Assembly (NCBI GenBank): GCA_947259885.1
Contig: CAMYNW010000001.1
Coordinates: 212,216-260,509, forward strand
Length of the DNA: 48,294 bases
Direction of reading: 5' to 3'
DNA from: an uncultured Gammaproteobacteria bacterium
GTDB lineage: Bacteria; Pseudomonadota; Gammaproteobacteria; Arenicellales; Poriferihabitantaceae
Of this stretch, positions 36,613 through 46,180 are shown in pieces. The position numbers and the translations under genes are program-made. Position 1 is the first letter of the stretch. Every line of letters begins with the position of its first letter. Under the pieces are notes generated by a model. That model saw nothing but the letters and a program-made list of their open reading frames with translations. It made no database searches and was not told the DNA's origin.

Positions 36613-38664
36613 ATGCATGGCCTGACGCGATGCCTGAATCCTCGAAATCTGGCGGTGGTCGGCGGTAAAGAAGCCAGCCGGGTGATTCAACAATGCCGCA
36701 AACTAGGTTTCGACGGAGAAATCTGGTCGGTTAATCCGCGCAGGGCAGACATCGAAGGCATCGCCTGTTTTAAAGATGTTTCAGAATTGCCTGTGGCACC
36801 CGATGTGGTGTTTATTGGAATTCCGGCCGCACCAACGGTTGAAGTTATTAGGAAGGTTGTTTTGTTGGGAGCAGGGGGTGCGATATGTTATGCCTCTGGT
36901 TTTAATGAAGTAGGGAATGCCAGTCTTCAGAAGAAATTAATTGAGGCCGCGGGCGGTATGCCGGTGATCGGTCCGAACTGTTATGGATATATCAACGCGC
37001 TGAATGGTGCGGCGTTATGGCCGGATCAACATGGCCTCCGGCGAGTTGATTCGGGTGTGGCTATCTTCTCCTCGAGCGGTAACCTCAGCGTTAATATGAC
37101 CATGCAGCAACGCGCGTTACCGGTCGCGCTCATCGTTACCGTTGGCAATCAGGCTATTGTCGGCATAGAACACTGCATCGAAGCGGTGCTTGAAGACGAA
37201 CGAATAGGCGCAATCGGCATCCATATTGAAGGACTTCAAAATTTAGAAATGTTTACGGAGCTGACTTGCCGCGCGAGCGAGATTGGTAAGCCTGTGGTTG
37301 CCCTCAAGAGTGGTCGTTCCACACTAGGTGCTCGAATTACTATGAGTCATACTGCGACCCTTGCCGGTGAATCTCGACTGTACGATGCCTTATTTAACCG
37401 CATTGGAGTGGCTAGGGTTGATGATCTAGAAACGTTTTTAGAGACCCTCAAACTTGCATTCTACACCGGGCCACTGGCGGGAAAACGGATTGCATCCATG
37501 AGTTGCTCGGGAGGTGAAGCTTCCATGATTGCTGACCTGACCAATGATATGGATCTGGAATTTCCTCAACTTGATCCCGCGCACGCCGCATCGGTGCAGG
37601 CGACATTGAACGAATATGTCAGTGTAGAAAACCCCCTCGACTACCATACGTTTATCTGGGGAGACCAAAATCGATTGTGCAATACGTTTGCCGCGATGTT
37701 GAAAGGCGGCTTCGATATTACCTTATTGATACTGGACTATCCGTGTACGAATGATTGCGATATGCAGGAATGGATTGAAGCTGGCGAAGCGTTTGCTCAC
37801 GCGTGTGAACAAACCGGTCAACAGGGGGCGATTGTATGCACTCTTACAGAAAATATGCCGACCGAAGTGGCAGTTTCGTTAGCGGCGCGGGGTGTTGTTC
37901 CTTTATTGGGGTTGTCTCAAGCAGTGCATGCGATAGAGGCGGTCGCGAGTTTAGGTATAGTAGAAAAGCCAATACCGATGTTTCCTCACAAGCATTGTGA
38001 TGCTGAAAAAGTAAAAGGTATTAGTTTTAGCGAACATCAGGCTAAACAAACACTAGCCGAGGCCGGCCTTAACGTTGTCCCAGGAAAACTCGTCGGTAGT
38101 GAGCAAGAAGCGTTGGACGCTGCTGAAATGATCGGTTATCCAGTCGTACTCAAGGCCTGCGGAAGCGAAATCATTCATAAGACTGAACTTGACGGCGTGG
38201 TTCTGGGAGTCAAAACTCCAAAAGATGTCAGCAAACATATAACGCGCCTGTTCTCAATCGGTGATCAGGTGCTGGTGGAAAAAATGCTCGAAGGAGGCGT
38301 TGCTGAGCTATTGATAGGGGTCAACTTTGATAGTGAGTTCGGGCATTACCTGGTAATTGGTATCGGCGGTATACTGGTTGAGTTGCTTGGCGATCGTGAA
38401 ATTGTTCTGTTGCCGGCTTCAGAAAATCAAATTCGAGACGCACTCTATAGATTACGATCGGTAAAGCTACTACAAGGTTACCGGGGCAGGAATGAGGGTG
38501 ATATTAAAGCCGTCGTTAAGACAGTAAAAAAACTTGCAGAGTATGTTTCAGAGCACAAGGATCGATTGCTTGAGGTGGATATCAACCCGTTGATGGTTAA
38601 TCCCAAAGGATTAGGGGTAACCATTTTGGATGCTTTAATTGTTAATAGAAGTGAAATCTCTTGA
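36613..38664 (+). CDS. NDP-forming acyl-CoA ligase, fused alpha-beta type
   Basis: The 683-residue protein is an ADP/GDP-forming acyl-CoA synthetase of the acetyl-CoA synthetase (ACD) superfamily. A CoA-binding domain at the N-terminus (NLAVVGGKEASRVIQQ), succinyl-CoA-ligase-like domains with the phosphorylated histidine in MSHTATLAGE, and a C-terminal ATP-grasp domain (about 470-683, with GYPVVLKACGSEIIHKTELD) are all present. It would activate the carboxylate degraded by the flanking dehydrogenase and hydratase. This differs from the AMP-forming CaiC of E. coli carnitine operons. The gene is intact. Confidence 0.9.
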   Translation: MHGLTRCLNPRNLAVVGGKEASRVIQQCRKLGFDGEIWSVNPRRADIEGIACFKDVSELPVAPDVVFIGIPAAPTVEVIRKVVLLGAGGAICYASGFNEVGNASLQKKLIEAAGGMPVIGPNCYGYINALNGAALWPDQHGLRRVDSGVAIFSSSGNLSVNMTMQQRALPVALIVTVGNQAIVGIEHCIEAVLEDERIGAIGIHIEGLQNLEMFTELTCRASEIGKPVVALKSGRSTLGARITMSHTATLAGESRLYDALFNRIGVARVDDLETFLETLKLAFYTGPLAGKRIASMSCSGGEASMIADLTNDMDLEFPQLDPAHAASVQATLNEYVSVENPLDYHTFIWGDQNRLCNTFAAMLKGGFDITLLILDYPCTNDCDMQEWIEAGEAFAHACEQTGQQGAIVCTLTENMPTEVAVSLAARGVVPLLGLSQAVHAIEAVASLGIVEKPIPMFPHKHCDAEKVKGISFSEHQAKQTLAEAGLNVVPGKLVGSEQEALDAAEMIGYPVVLKACGSEIIHKTELDGVVLGVKTPKDVSKHITRLFSIGDQVLVEKMLEGGVAELLIGVNFDSEFGHYLVIGIGGILVELLGDREIVLLPASENQIRDALYRLRSVKLLQGYRGRNEGDIKAVVKTVKKLAEYVSEHKDRLLEVDINPLMVNPKGLGVTILDALIVNRSEIS

Positions 38665-38672
38665 GGTAAAAA

Positions 38673-39458
38673 ATGTCTGATCAACCGATAAAAACTAAAA
38701 TCAAAGGCGCCATACTCGAAGTGACTTTGGATCGGCCCAAGGCTAATGCAATCGACGTCGCGACCAGTAGAGAAATGGGGGAGGTTTTCGCGGGATTTCG
38801 AGACGATCCTGACTTAAGAGTTGCGATTATTACCGGTGGCGGAGAGAAATTTTTCTGTGCTGGGTGGGATTTGAAAGCCGCAGCCGGTGGAGAATCAGTG
38901 GAATCAGATTACGGTGTAGGGGGTTTCGGCGGATTGCAGGAACTTCCTGACCTCAATAAACCCGTAATTGCAGCGGTAAATGGAATCGCCTGCGGTGGTG
39001 GTTTCGAAGTGGCGATCTCCGCGGATATGATTATTGCGTCAGACAACTCGAGCTTTGCTTTGCCTGAAATCCGTGCAGGGACACTTGCCGACGCCGCAAC
39101 TATAAAGTTGCCTAAGCGGATACCTTATCATGTTGCTATGGATCTACTACTGACCGGTCGTTGGATGGATGTAAATGAAGCACACCACTGGGGACTAGTT
39201 AACGAGGTGGTGGAACCCGATCAACTGATGCCGCGAGCTTGGGAGATTGCAAAGCTACTTTCGAGTGGGCCACCATTAGTTTTCGCCGCGATAAAGGAAA
39301 CGATTAGAAAGACTGAAACTTGCAGCGTCCAGGAGTCTTTCAATATGCTGCACGAATCACGACTGCCAACCGTAAGAACCTTGTATGACAGTGAGGACCA
39401 ACTGGAGGGCGCAAGAGCCTTTGCGGAGAAAAGAGATCCAGTCTGGAAAGGTCGCTAA
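38673..39458 (+). CDS. Enoyl-CoA hydratase, CaiD-like (crotonobetainyl-CoA hydratase family)
   Basis: The 261-residue crotonase-fold protein closely resembles E. coli CaiD by memory: ILEVTLDRPKANAID near the start, EKFFCAGWDLKAAAGGE, NKPVIAAVNG, and the C-terminal FAEKRDPVWKGR, which I recall as identical in CaiD. It contains the oxyanion-hole glycines in GGGFEVA. The substrate may be crotonobetainyl-CoA or a close analogue. It starts nine bases after the CoA ligase stop and is followed at once by a GNAT gene. No CoA-transferase CaiB gene is present. Confidence 0.82.
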   Translation: MSDQPIKTKIKGAILEVTLDRPKANAIDVATSREMGEVFAGFRDDPDLRVAIITGGGEKFFCAGWDLKAAAGGESVESDYGVGGFGGLQELPDLNKPVIAAVNGIACGGGFEVAISADMIIASDNSSFALPEIRAGTLADAATIKLPKRIPYHVAMDLLLTGRWMDVNEAHHWGLVNEVVEPDQLMPRAWEIAKLLSSGPPLVFAAIKETIRKTETCSVQESFNMLHESRLPTVRTLYDSEDQLEGARAFAEKRDPVWKGR

Positions 39459-39459
39459 C

Positions 39460-39930
39460 ATGTCGGTCTCGGTGCGTGTCACCGCCCCAGATAATCCAGC
39501 GGTGCAGATATTGCTGGAACAGTTGAATCAATATCTTGCGGTACGATATCCGGCGGAGGCCAATCATATTGATTCTCTTGAGGAACTGGAGCAGCCAAAT
39601 GTTGTATTCGTTTCGGCCTGGGAACAAGAGGATGTGCTCGGATGTGGAGCTATAAAGTTTCTAAAGGATGAAATTCAGTATGGAGAAATAAAGAGACTTT
39701 ACGTGGCTGAATATGCTCGGGGACGGGGCATTTCTGAGATGATGATGAAACACCTGGAGCAGGCCGCGATAGACAGAGATATTTCGGTGCTAAGACTCGA
39801 GGCCGGCAAGCAGCAACCTGAGGCAATCGCGCTTTACCGGAAACTCGGGTACCTTGAACGCGGTGCGTTTGCGGGGTATGAAAACGAGAACATTGAGATG
39901 TCAGTTTTCATGGAGAAGCAGCTCGCTTGA
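39460..39930 (+). CDS. GNAT N-acetyltransferase
   Basis: The 156-residue product has the acetyl-CoA loop YARGRGISEMMMKHL followed by RLEAGKQQPEAIALYRKLGY, close to small PanZ/YjdJ-like GNATs with unknown amine substrates. The ATG at 39460 begins one base after the CaiD-like stop, so the gene belongs to the same transcript. Its role in CoA catabolism is not evident; it could modify an amine released from the substrate. Confidence 0.82.
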   Translation: MSVSVRVTAPDNPAVQILLEQLNQYLAVRYPAEANHIDSLEELEQPNVVFVSAWEQEDVLGCGAIKFLKDEIQYGEIKRLYVAEYARGRGISEMMMKHLEQAAIDRDISVLRLEAGKQQPEAIALYRKLGYLERGAFAGYENENIEMSVFMEKQLA

Positions 39931-40211
39931 AACACTAAGGTATACAAGTTGGCGTTCGACCTTCCAGTCTACAATTTAGTACTCGATTAAACCTGGCACT
40001 GGAAAAGCTGTCGTTCAGAAAGACAGGCCAACAGGTCGGTTATGCTCCTATATAGATATTCCGTCCTATTCTCAGTAATACTTTGGATTCTGGCAGGACT
40101 CTGTCAGAGAGGCATTCAGTCGCGAGTCACCTAGCTATCGCGAAAGTGCCTAAAAGTGGATTCTGAGGTGTAGTAACATACTCCGTATCCCTGGTCCTTC
40201 TGAGGCACCGA

Positions 40212-42775
40212 ATGGTAGGAGATCGTCGATCTGGCAAACTTGCTGTCATCCTGCACGCAGATATTGCGGGTTCAACTGCGTTGGTGCAGCAAGATGAACG
40301 CTTGGCTCACGAGCGTATCCAGGAGGTCTTCCATCGCTTCGGTGACATCATTGCTCAATATCATGGTCGCGTGCGTGAACTGCGTGGTGATGCGTTATTA
40401 GCCGAGTTCGAACGTGCCTCTGACGCAGTGACCGCTGCATTGGCTCTTCAAACAGACCAATCCAAGTACAACGCCCAGCTCGACGACAACATACGACCCT
40501 CAGTCCGTGTGGGCATTGCGATGGGGGAGGTCATTATCGCCGACAATACAGTGACTGGCGCAGGTGTTGTATTGGCACAAAGGGTGGAACAATTAGCAGA
40601 ACCCGGCGGTGTGGTCATTCAAGGTGCGGCCTACGAGACCATACCAGGTCGATTTCCATTCGCGTATACAGATTTGGGCGAAAGGCTTCGACAAACCCGT
40701 TCGAGCGTACTCGGCAAGTTTAAAAAGCGACACCGTTATCCCGGAACCAGAACAGGCAGATCATCGAGTCCGAAATACTTTAGTTGCATTCGTGTCTGTT
40801 GCTATTGTCGCAGCTGGTATTGCCCTTTTTTGGATTAAGCCCTGGGTACAGAACGAGGAACCGGCCTCGGTTGAACGCATGGCATTTCCTTTACCTGATA
40901 AGCCCTCTATCGCCGTGCTGCCGTTCACCAATATGAGCGGTGATGTAGAGCAGGAGTACTTCGTCGACGGTATGACCGAGGACTTGATTACTGATCTATC
41001 CAAGCTGTCCGGGTTGTTTGTGATAGCCCGTAATTCGGTGTTCACCTATAAGGACAAGGCGGTGAAAGTTGGGCAAGTAGCTGAAGAGCTCGGTGTGCGT
41101 TATGTACTTGAAGGTAGCGTTCGCCGAGCAGGAGACCAAGTGCGGATCAATGTTCAGTTAATCGACGCTACGACCGGCGGCCATTTGTGGGCTGAGCGCT
41201 ATGACGGTTCGCTTGCTGATGTATTTACCCTGCAGGACAGCGTCACCAAACAAATTGTTGCAGCACTGTCGTTGAGTCTAACTGACGACCAAGGAACCAA
41301 AGACAAGGCCACTAGCGCCCAAGCCTACGATGCTTTCTTAAAAGGGTGGGCGCACTATCAGCGCCACACCGGGGGCGATCTGAACCAAGCCATTCCCTAT
41401 CTGGAACAGGCGATTCAACTAGATGCAGAATATGCGCAGGCCCACGCGGCACTGGCCGCGGTTTACTGGGAACTTCGGAGTAATAACTGGGCGGAACACC
41501 TGAGTATGTCCCCCCGCGATGTCATGACTAAAGCGAAATTGCACGTACGACATTCGATGGAAGAGGCCACACCACTTGCGCATTGGGTAGCGTCAAACAT
41601 TGCAATCAGCGAAGGCAACTATCAAAGTGCGGTATCTGAGGCAAAACAGATCGTCGCAATTGACAGTAACAATGCCGCGGGCTATGCGCAGCTTGCCAGT
41701 GCCCTCGAACTATCGGGAAAGACTGAGGAAAGTGCTGAGGTGATCCAGAGGGCCGTTCGCCTGGACCCGTATTCTTCGCCACTTCACGCTGCCGTGCAAA
41801 AAGGCGATGTCGACACTGTGAGACAGCTGATCAATGAGCAGGTTCACATCGATGCTAGGAATCACTATGGCAAGACGTCTTTACATGTCGCAGCCGAGGC
41901 TGGGCAAGCTGAGATCGCCGCATTACTTATTGAGGGGGGCGCCGGAATTGAAACGAGAACCAACAGCGTGTTTAGCAAGACGTCCTTGATGTTGGCTGCT
42001 CGCTCGGGGCACACGAGCGTCGCTGAGTTGCTTATTTCTGCTGGTGCCGACGTAAATGCCATAGAAAGTAATGGCTGGGCTGTATTGCTTTTTGCAATCG
42101 AATCGGGTCAGACGGATATAGCCGAACTGCTCATCGCGAACGGCGCAGATATCGACCTAAGGTCGACCGATCAAACTCGTAGGACACCACTGTTAGGGGC
42201 TGCGAGGAAAGGAAATCGAGATATGGTTGAGCTACTCATCAAAAAAGGGGCCAATGTCAACGCCCCGGATGGCAACGGAAACACGCCCCTGCACGCCGCT
42301 GCAATATCGGGTGATATAAACATCGTTCAGTTGTTGCTGGCAAATGGAGCTGATATCAAAGCAAGGACTGAAGGTGGAGGTTACCCTGGCGAGACACCCT
42401 TACGCCACCGCCTACGCAGGCCAAACACAGATCGCCGAGCTGCTATTGGCCGCCGGTGCCGATATCAATGCGACCGACGAATACGGCTATACGCCCTTAC
42501 GCCGTGCCGTGGATCAGGGCCATCTAGCGATGGCGAAGCTGCTCATCAAAATGGGTGCTGACATAGCAACCTTAGATACCAACCGCGTAACGCCATTGCA
42601 TGTTATTGCTCGAACGGACAACGTAGCATTGGCTGAGTTGCTGATAAAAGCGGGTGCTGATGTGAACGCGAAAGATCTCAATTTAGGTTTTACTCCACTG
42701 GACTACGCACAAGACGGCGAACCCAAGATGATTGAGATGCTTGAGCAGTACGGTTCCATATGCACGAGTTGCTAG
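40212..42775 (+). pseudogene. Class III nucleotide cyclase-TolB-like-TPR-ankyrin fusion, two frameshifts
   Basis: Three overlapping frames make one protein of about 854 residues. Frame A (40212-40838) holds a class III cyclase domain with HADIAGSTAL and RELRGDALLAEF, the two metal-binding aspartates. The frame then jumps by one at about 40680 (YTDLG to KGFDKPVRAY). Frame B (to 42561) has a transmembrane helix (FVSVAIVAAGIALFWI), a TolB/FlgO-like domain (PSIAVLPFTNMSG), TPR repeats to RLDPYS, then ankyrin repeats. A second jump at about 42401 leads to frame C (to 42775) with further ankyrin repeats. GAGG lies before the ATG. Either the gene is decaying or the assembly has indels. Confidence 0.82.
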
Positions 42776-43555
42776 ATATAGGTAAATGGCTGACAGCTAA
42801 GATTCACTTCAGATCGACAAGTCAAACTTAAAACTTTAGGAGTACTACTTTTTGTTCGCGGACCCGCCAAGTGTCCCGAAGCAGACCAAGAAGTGTTTAC
42901 GCCTCGTAAATCCTTAGTGGGAAATTCAGAACCACTTACCCGAGTGAGAATGGATAGCTGCTATCGAGGAATCCGTGGTCCGTGTTTTCATTACCGGCCG
43001 CAGCAAGCAGTAGCCAGTCTTCATGCGGGTGAGTGATGACGTCATTTTAGAGTCATGGTTACGTTCGTAAGTTTGCGTCTACTTGTATCAGTCATTCTTG
43101 TCTCTCGTACGTGAAAGAACAAAAAAAGGACTGACGACCTTTCCGCCCTAGTTCGCGGACCAGGCATCCTCCATTTGTTTGATGATCTCGAGATACCCAA
43201 CAAAAGAATGCGCACAGCTCGTGTGCGGTCTCCTATTTTAGTTACTTTTCAACAAGGATTTCGGGAATTAATGTTGCACAGACACCAGTGACCGTCCGTT
43301 GCAGTGAATCGAATGCAAAAAACGATTCAACTGTTTGTTATCAACCATGCTGCCGGCCTGGAATGTCACAGCCCCACTTTCGATGAAGGTACGGATAAGT
43401 GATGAGCTGCTTTCATCACTGCCAAGCACAGTGATCTGGTGCCCGCATGCCTGCAGCATAAAGATGTTTTGTCCGTGTCCGACCCCCCACGGCAACAATT
43501 CGTGAGGGGGCGACAGGCAGCAGCTTGCGGATTCCGGTGGCCTAGATTGTGATCG
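42776..43555. other. 780-base stretch without an intact gene
   Basis: Stop codons interrupt all frames. It holds one coding-like remnant (43268-43498, minus strand) and a six-base-pair stem CGCACA/TGTGCG at 43211-43227 without a T-run. The plus strand around 42960-43010 has a short open frame reading RVFITGRSK, too short to assign. The stretch looks like decayed coding sequence between the broken cyclase gene and mscS. Confidence 0.5.
43268..43498 (-). pseudogene. Possible remnant of a nucleotide-binding (TrkA-N-like) protein
   Basis: A 76-codon frame includes GHQITVLGSDE and then FIESGAVTFQAGSMVDN, which resembles the second strand, acidic turn and third strand of a TrkA-N/RCK domain. There is no glycine motif in the correct place, the frame is far shorter than any family member, and no partner domain follows. 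The assignment is tentative. Confidence 0.25.
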
Positions 43556-45574
43556 CTACTTCTTATTTTCTTCAGTCTTGTTTGCGTTTGGACTGGGGGT
43601 AGTGGACCTGGTTGCATCGGCTGCCGCACCGCCCATTGCCGCCACCTGCATATCGGAATGACCTTCTTCATCTTCAGCTACACGAACGATAACTTCTCGC
43701 TTGTTGGCGAACTTGATGCCCTCGCGTTCAAACAAGTTACAAATTTCCTGATAAACAACCTTGCGGGTTTCGAACTGATCCCCGGGCCGGGTCATGAATT
43801 TCACGCGAATGATAAGCGCATTTTCATCCTCCATGGAATACACACCCTGGGATTTAAGTGGCTGCAGAAACAGGTGTCCAATTGCCGGATGCTCTAACAA
43901 CTCCTGCCCAAGTTTTTTTACCAGTTTACGAACTTTTTCGATATCCGTGTCATAAGTGACTCGCAACTTCAATTTCATCATTACCCAGTCGCGCACAAAG
44001 TTTTTTAGTACAGTGATTTCACCGAAAGGTACGGTATTTAGCGGACCCATGTGATGCCGGAGCTGCATGGAACGGATTGATATTTTTTCTACGGTTCCTT
44101 TGGCCGTGCCAACGTCAATATATTCGCCAATGCGAAAAGCATCGTCCATCAGGAAAAATGCACCGGAAAAAATGTCGCGTACCAAAGTCTGTGCCCCAAA
44201 GCCCACTGCAAGGCCGACAACACCGGCGCCAGCAAACAATGGCCCGATGTTTACCCCGAGTTCGGACAAAACAATCAATCCGACGATGACCGAAACAGTA
44301 ACAAGCAAAAACTTCCGAAACAGTGACAACAGCATTGCGATCCGTGAAACGCCATCATGTCCACCGCCCTCCTCGCCAGGCGCTGCGACGGTAATTCCAC
44401 CCTCTCGTTCGATTTTTTGACTAACCAGTATGCTGATTACTCTGTAGGCAAACCATCCTCCAAAGCACACCAGTAATATATCCATGGAATTGACGAGAAA
44501 ACCATCAACAGAAAGGTTGATGCCCCAGACCCAGAAAACATAAACTATCGCGGCAGTCCACGACAACACTGTAGCTCCCCGTTCAAAAAGGCACGTCAAC
44601 TCACTTCCAAACCTATCGCCTTCACCCTCGAGAGATATCCGACTAGCTGTAATCTGCTTTCTGCGGTCGAAAAAATCGATAATCAAGAGCATTACGCTAT
44701 AACTAAACAAGGCAATCAATAGTGCAACCATCGGCGCACTGGTAAGTCCGTATACGGGGGGCAGATCGAGGAGAACTCGAATCGAGGTGACCGTCCAGGC
44801 GGTGAAAAAGTAGAGCACAGCCAGAACATGCCAGGTATTTGTCAATAGCTGCAGCCCTTTTGACCCCTGGGAATCCCCCCCCCGAAACATAGTTGAAATC
44901 TCCGACCTAAATACTAAGGCGACGCTACTGAGTAAAACTGCACCAAGAAAAGTAGCCAGCACACGCAGCAGGGAATTAGCGTCGTGCTCGAGACCCAGCT
45001 TGCCGAGCCAACTGACCAGAAGGAATACTCCCAATCCAATCGCGAAAATCGAAATCAGCCAGCGATACAGTCTTTGCGCATCTCCATCTTCAATTGCCAG
45101 CAGCCGATGGGAGTGCAAGTTCGGAGCCAGCAGATTCTGGAAAATTGTCGAACTTAGAAATATTAAGGTAACCAGACTCACCGGCAGCAGGAAATCGGCA
45201 CGCTGGATAGCATTATGATGAAAAATAATAGCCAATGCTGCTGAAACAGCAAACATGATGCAAACCCCAACGAACTGCAGCAAGGTTCTCGACAACAGAT
45301 AGGCGATTTTCTCTGCCCGATCTCTGGGCACCGTATGAAACAGATATTCAAACTGCCGGTAACCCCAGGATTCAACATAGCGTTTAGCCAGAATTCCGAT
45401 TGCTGCGAATACCGCGCCAAATATCAGTTGTAGTGCATGCCAGCCGATTGATCCAGTTGGGCTACTGCTGACCAGTAATGCACTGATGCTTGCGCCGAGA
45501 TCAGGTACTAGTCTAAAAATTTCGGCTAGAAGTTCTCTAATCAATACCGCTGTGGTTTGAATTGATTCAATCAC
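43556..45574 (-). CDS. Large mechanosensitive channel, MscS family
   Basis: The 672-residue inner-membrane protein has about ten hydrophobic segments in the first 480 residues. The pore helix and beta domain contain GVVGLAVGFGAQTLVRDIFSG and then DDAFRIGEYIDVG, the MscS signature. A cytoplasmic alpha-beta domain follows (RVTYDTDIEKVRKLVKK). The C-terminal tail is hydrophilic and low complexity. The length lies between MscS (286) and MscK (1120), near the YbiO/YnaI class. It would release osmolytes under hypo-osmotic stress. Confidence 0.9.
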   Translation of the reverse strand: MIESIQTTAVLIRELLAEIFRLVPDLGASISALLVSSSPTGSIGWHALQLIFGAVFAAIGILAKRYVESWGYRQFEYLFHTVPRDRAEKIAYLLSRTLLQFVGVCIMFAVSAALAIIFHHNAIQRADFLLPVSLVTLIFLSSTIFQNLLAPNLHSHRLLAIEDGDAQRLYRWLISIFAIGLGVFLLVSWLGKLGLEHDANSLLRVLATFLGAVLLSSVALVFRSEISTMFRGGDSQGSKGLQLLTNTWHVLAVLYFFTAWTVTSIRVLLDLPPVYGLTSAPMVALLIALFSYSVMLLIIDFFDRRKQITASRISLEGEGDRFGSELTCLFERGATVLSWTAAIVYVFWVWGINLSVDGFLVNSMDILLVCFGGWFAYRVISILVSQKIEREGGITVAAPGEEGGGHDGVSRIAMLLSLFRKFLLVTVSVIVGLIVLSELGVNIGPLFAGAGVVGLAVGFGAQTLVRDIFSGAFFLMDDAFRIGEYIDVGTAKGTVEKISIRSMQLRHHMGPLNTVPFGEITVLKNFVRDWVMMKLKLRVTYDTDIEKVRKLVKKLGQELLEHPAIGHLFLQPLKSQGVYSMEDENALIIRVKFMTRPGDQFETRKVVYQEICNLFEREGIKFANKREVIVRVAEDEEGHSDMQVAAMGGAAADATRSTTPSPNANKTEENKK

Positions 45575-45723
45575 AAATTTTCAATTATAAGCTCCAATAG
45601 TTGATTTCTGCTTCCTCACCTTCATTTAAGGCAATCGGGTTACGTGGGGAGCATTCATTGTTCCGTGGCCCACAGTGTTGGGTTACACCGCAGAATTTTA
45701 CAAAACTACAGATTCAGATGCCA

Positions 45724-45789
45724 ACGGATAGTCAGTATAAAGCATATACCATCTGCTAGAAACAGGGCTAGAAACAGGTCAATGAATCG
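45724..45789. repeat. Direct repeat copy 1 (66 bases) flanking cls
   Basis: The copy begins ACGGATA and ends GAATCG, with two tandem units of the 12-mer GCTAGAAACAGG. It matches the copy at 47854-47931 except for a few substitutions and one missing 12-mer. The copies lie 2.1 kb apart in the same orientation. Confidence 0.8.
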
Positions 45790-45958
45790 ATAAAATTGTG
45801 TGAATTATTCTGATGCGAGCCAGTATTGATTGAACAAGTGCTGAAATTAGTCCACTGCCCATGGGAATGGAGTGGATATCATCTTTTATTGAAATTTAGT
45901 TTGATAAGAATTTGTACGATATTCAAAATATTATCGCGTCCGTGCGTTGAGATGAATG

Positions 45959-46134
45959 TTATGAAAGAAGGGGGTGAGTCGTTTTTGTGGGCGCTCTGAC
46001 GGGGTGGGATAGTGGGTGTGCCGATTCACTGTGTTTTTGTAGATAATCTAGGATTTGTTTGATGACTGCCTGCGAGGCCCGACCGGATCTTCGATAAAGG
46101 CAATAACCTTGACGGTACCGCCGCAATGCTGGCA
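45959..46134 (-). pseudogene. Remnant of a transposase C-terminus (IS91-like), frameshifted
   Basis: On the minus strand one frame (46134-46081) reads CQHCGGTVKVIAFIEDP; after an 11-base slip a second frame (from 46069) reads AVIKQILDYLQKHSES and then a proline-rich tail ending at 45959. The joined sequence matches the CxxCGGxxKVIAxIEDPxVIxxIL tail that I know from IS91-type transposases. Two stops just upstream end the readable part. It is a dead relic of a mobile element next to cls. Confidence 0.6.
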
Positions 46135-46180
46135 GTCCGTTTATCAATCATTAAGCCCATTCCTGCCTAAACTAGACATA

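Noticed and set aside
42960..43010. SDR fragment (RVFITGRSK)
   Set aside because: Under twenty codons and without a nucleotide loop; chance similarity cannot be excluded.
43211..43227. Terminator for the cyclase gene or mscS
   Set aside because: The six-base-pair stem is followed by no T-run on either strand.
45633..45730. Plus-strand open frame ending VLGYTAEFYKTTDSDANG
   Set aside because: It reads like a protein tail but has no start codon, is only about 33 codons long and matches no family I know. It might be another relic.
45959..46147. 62-codon minus-strand gene after cls
   Set aside because: Its N-terminal half is out of frame with the transposase-like reading; explained better as a frameshifted relic than a real small gene.
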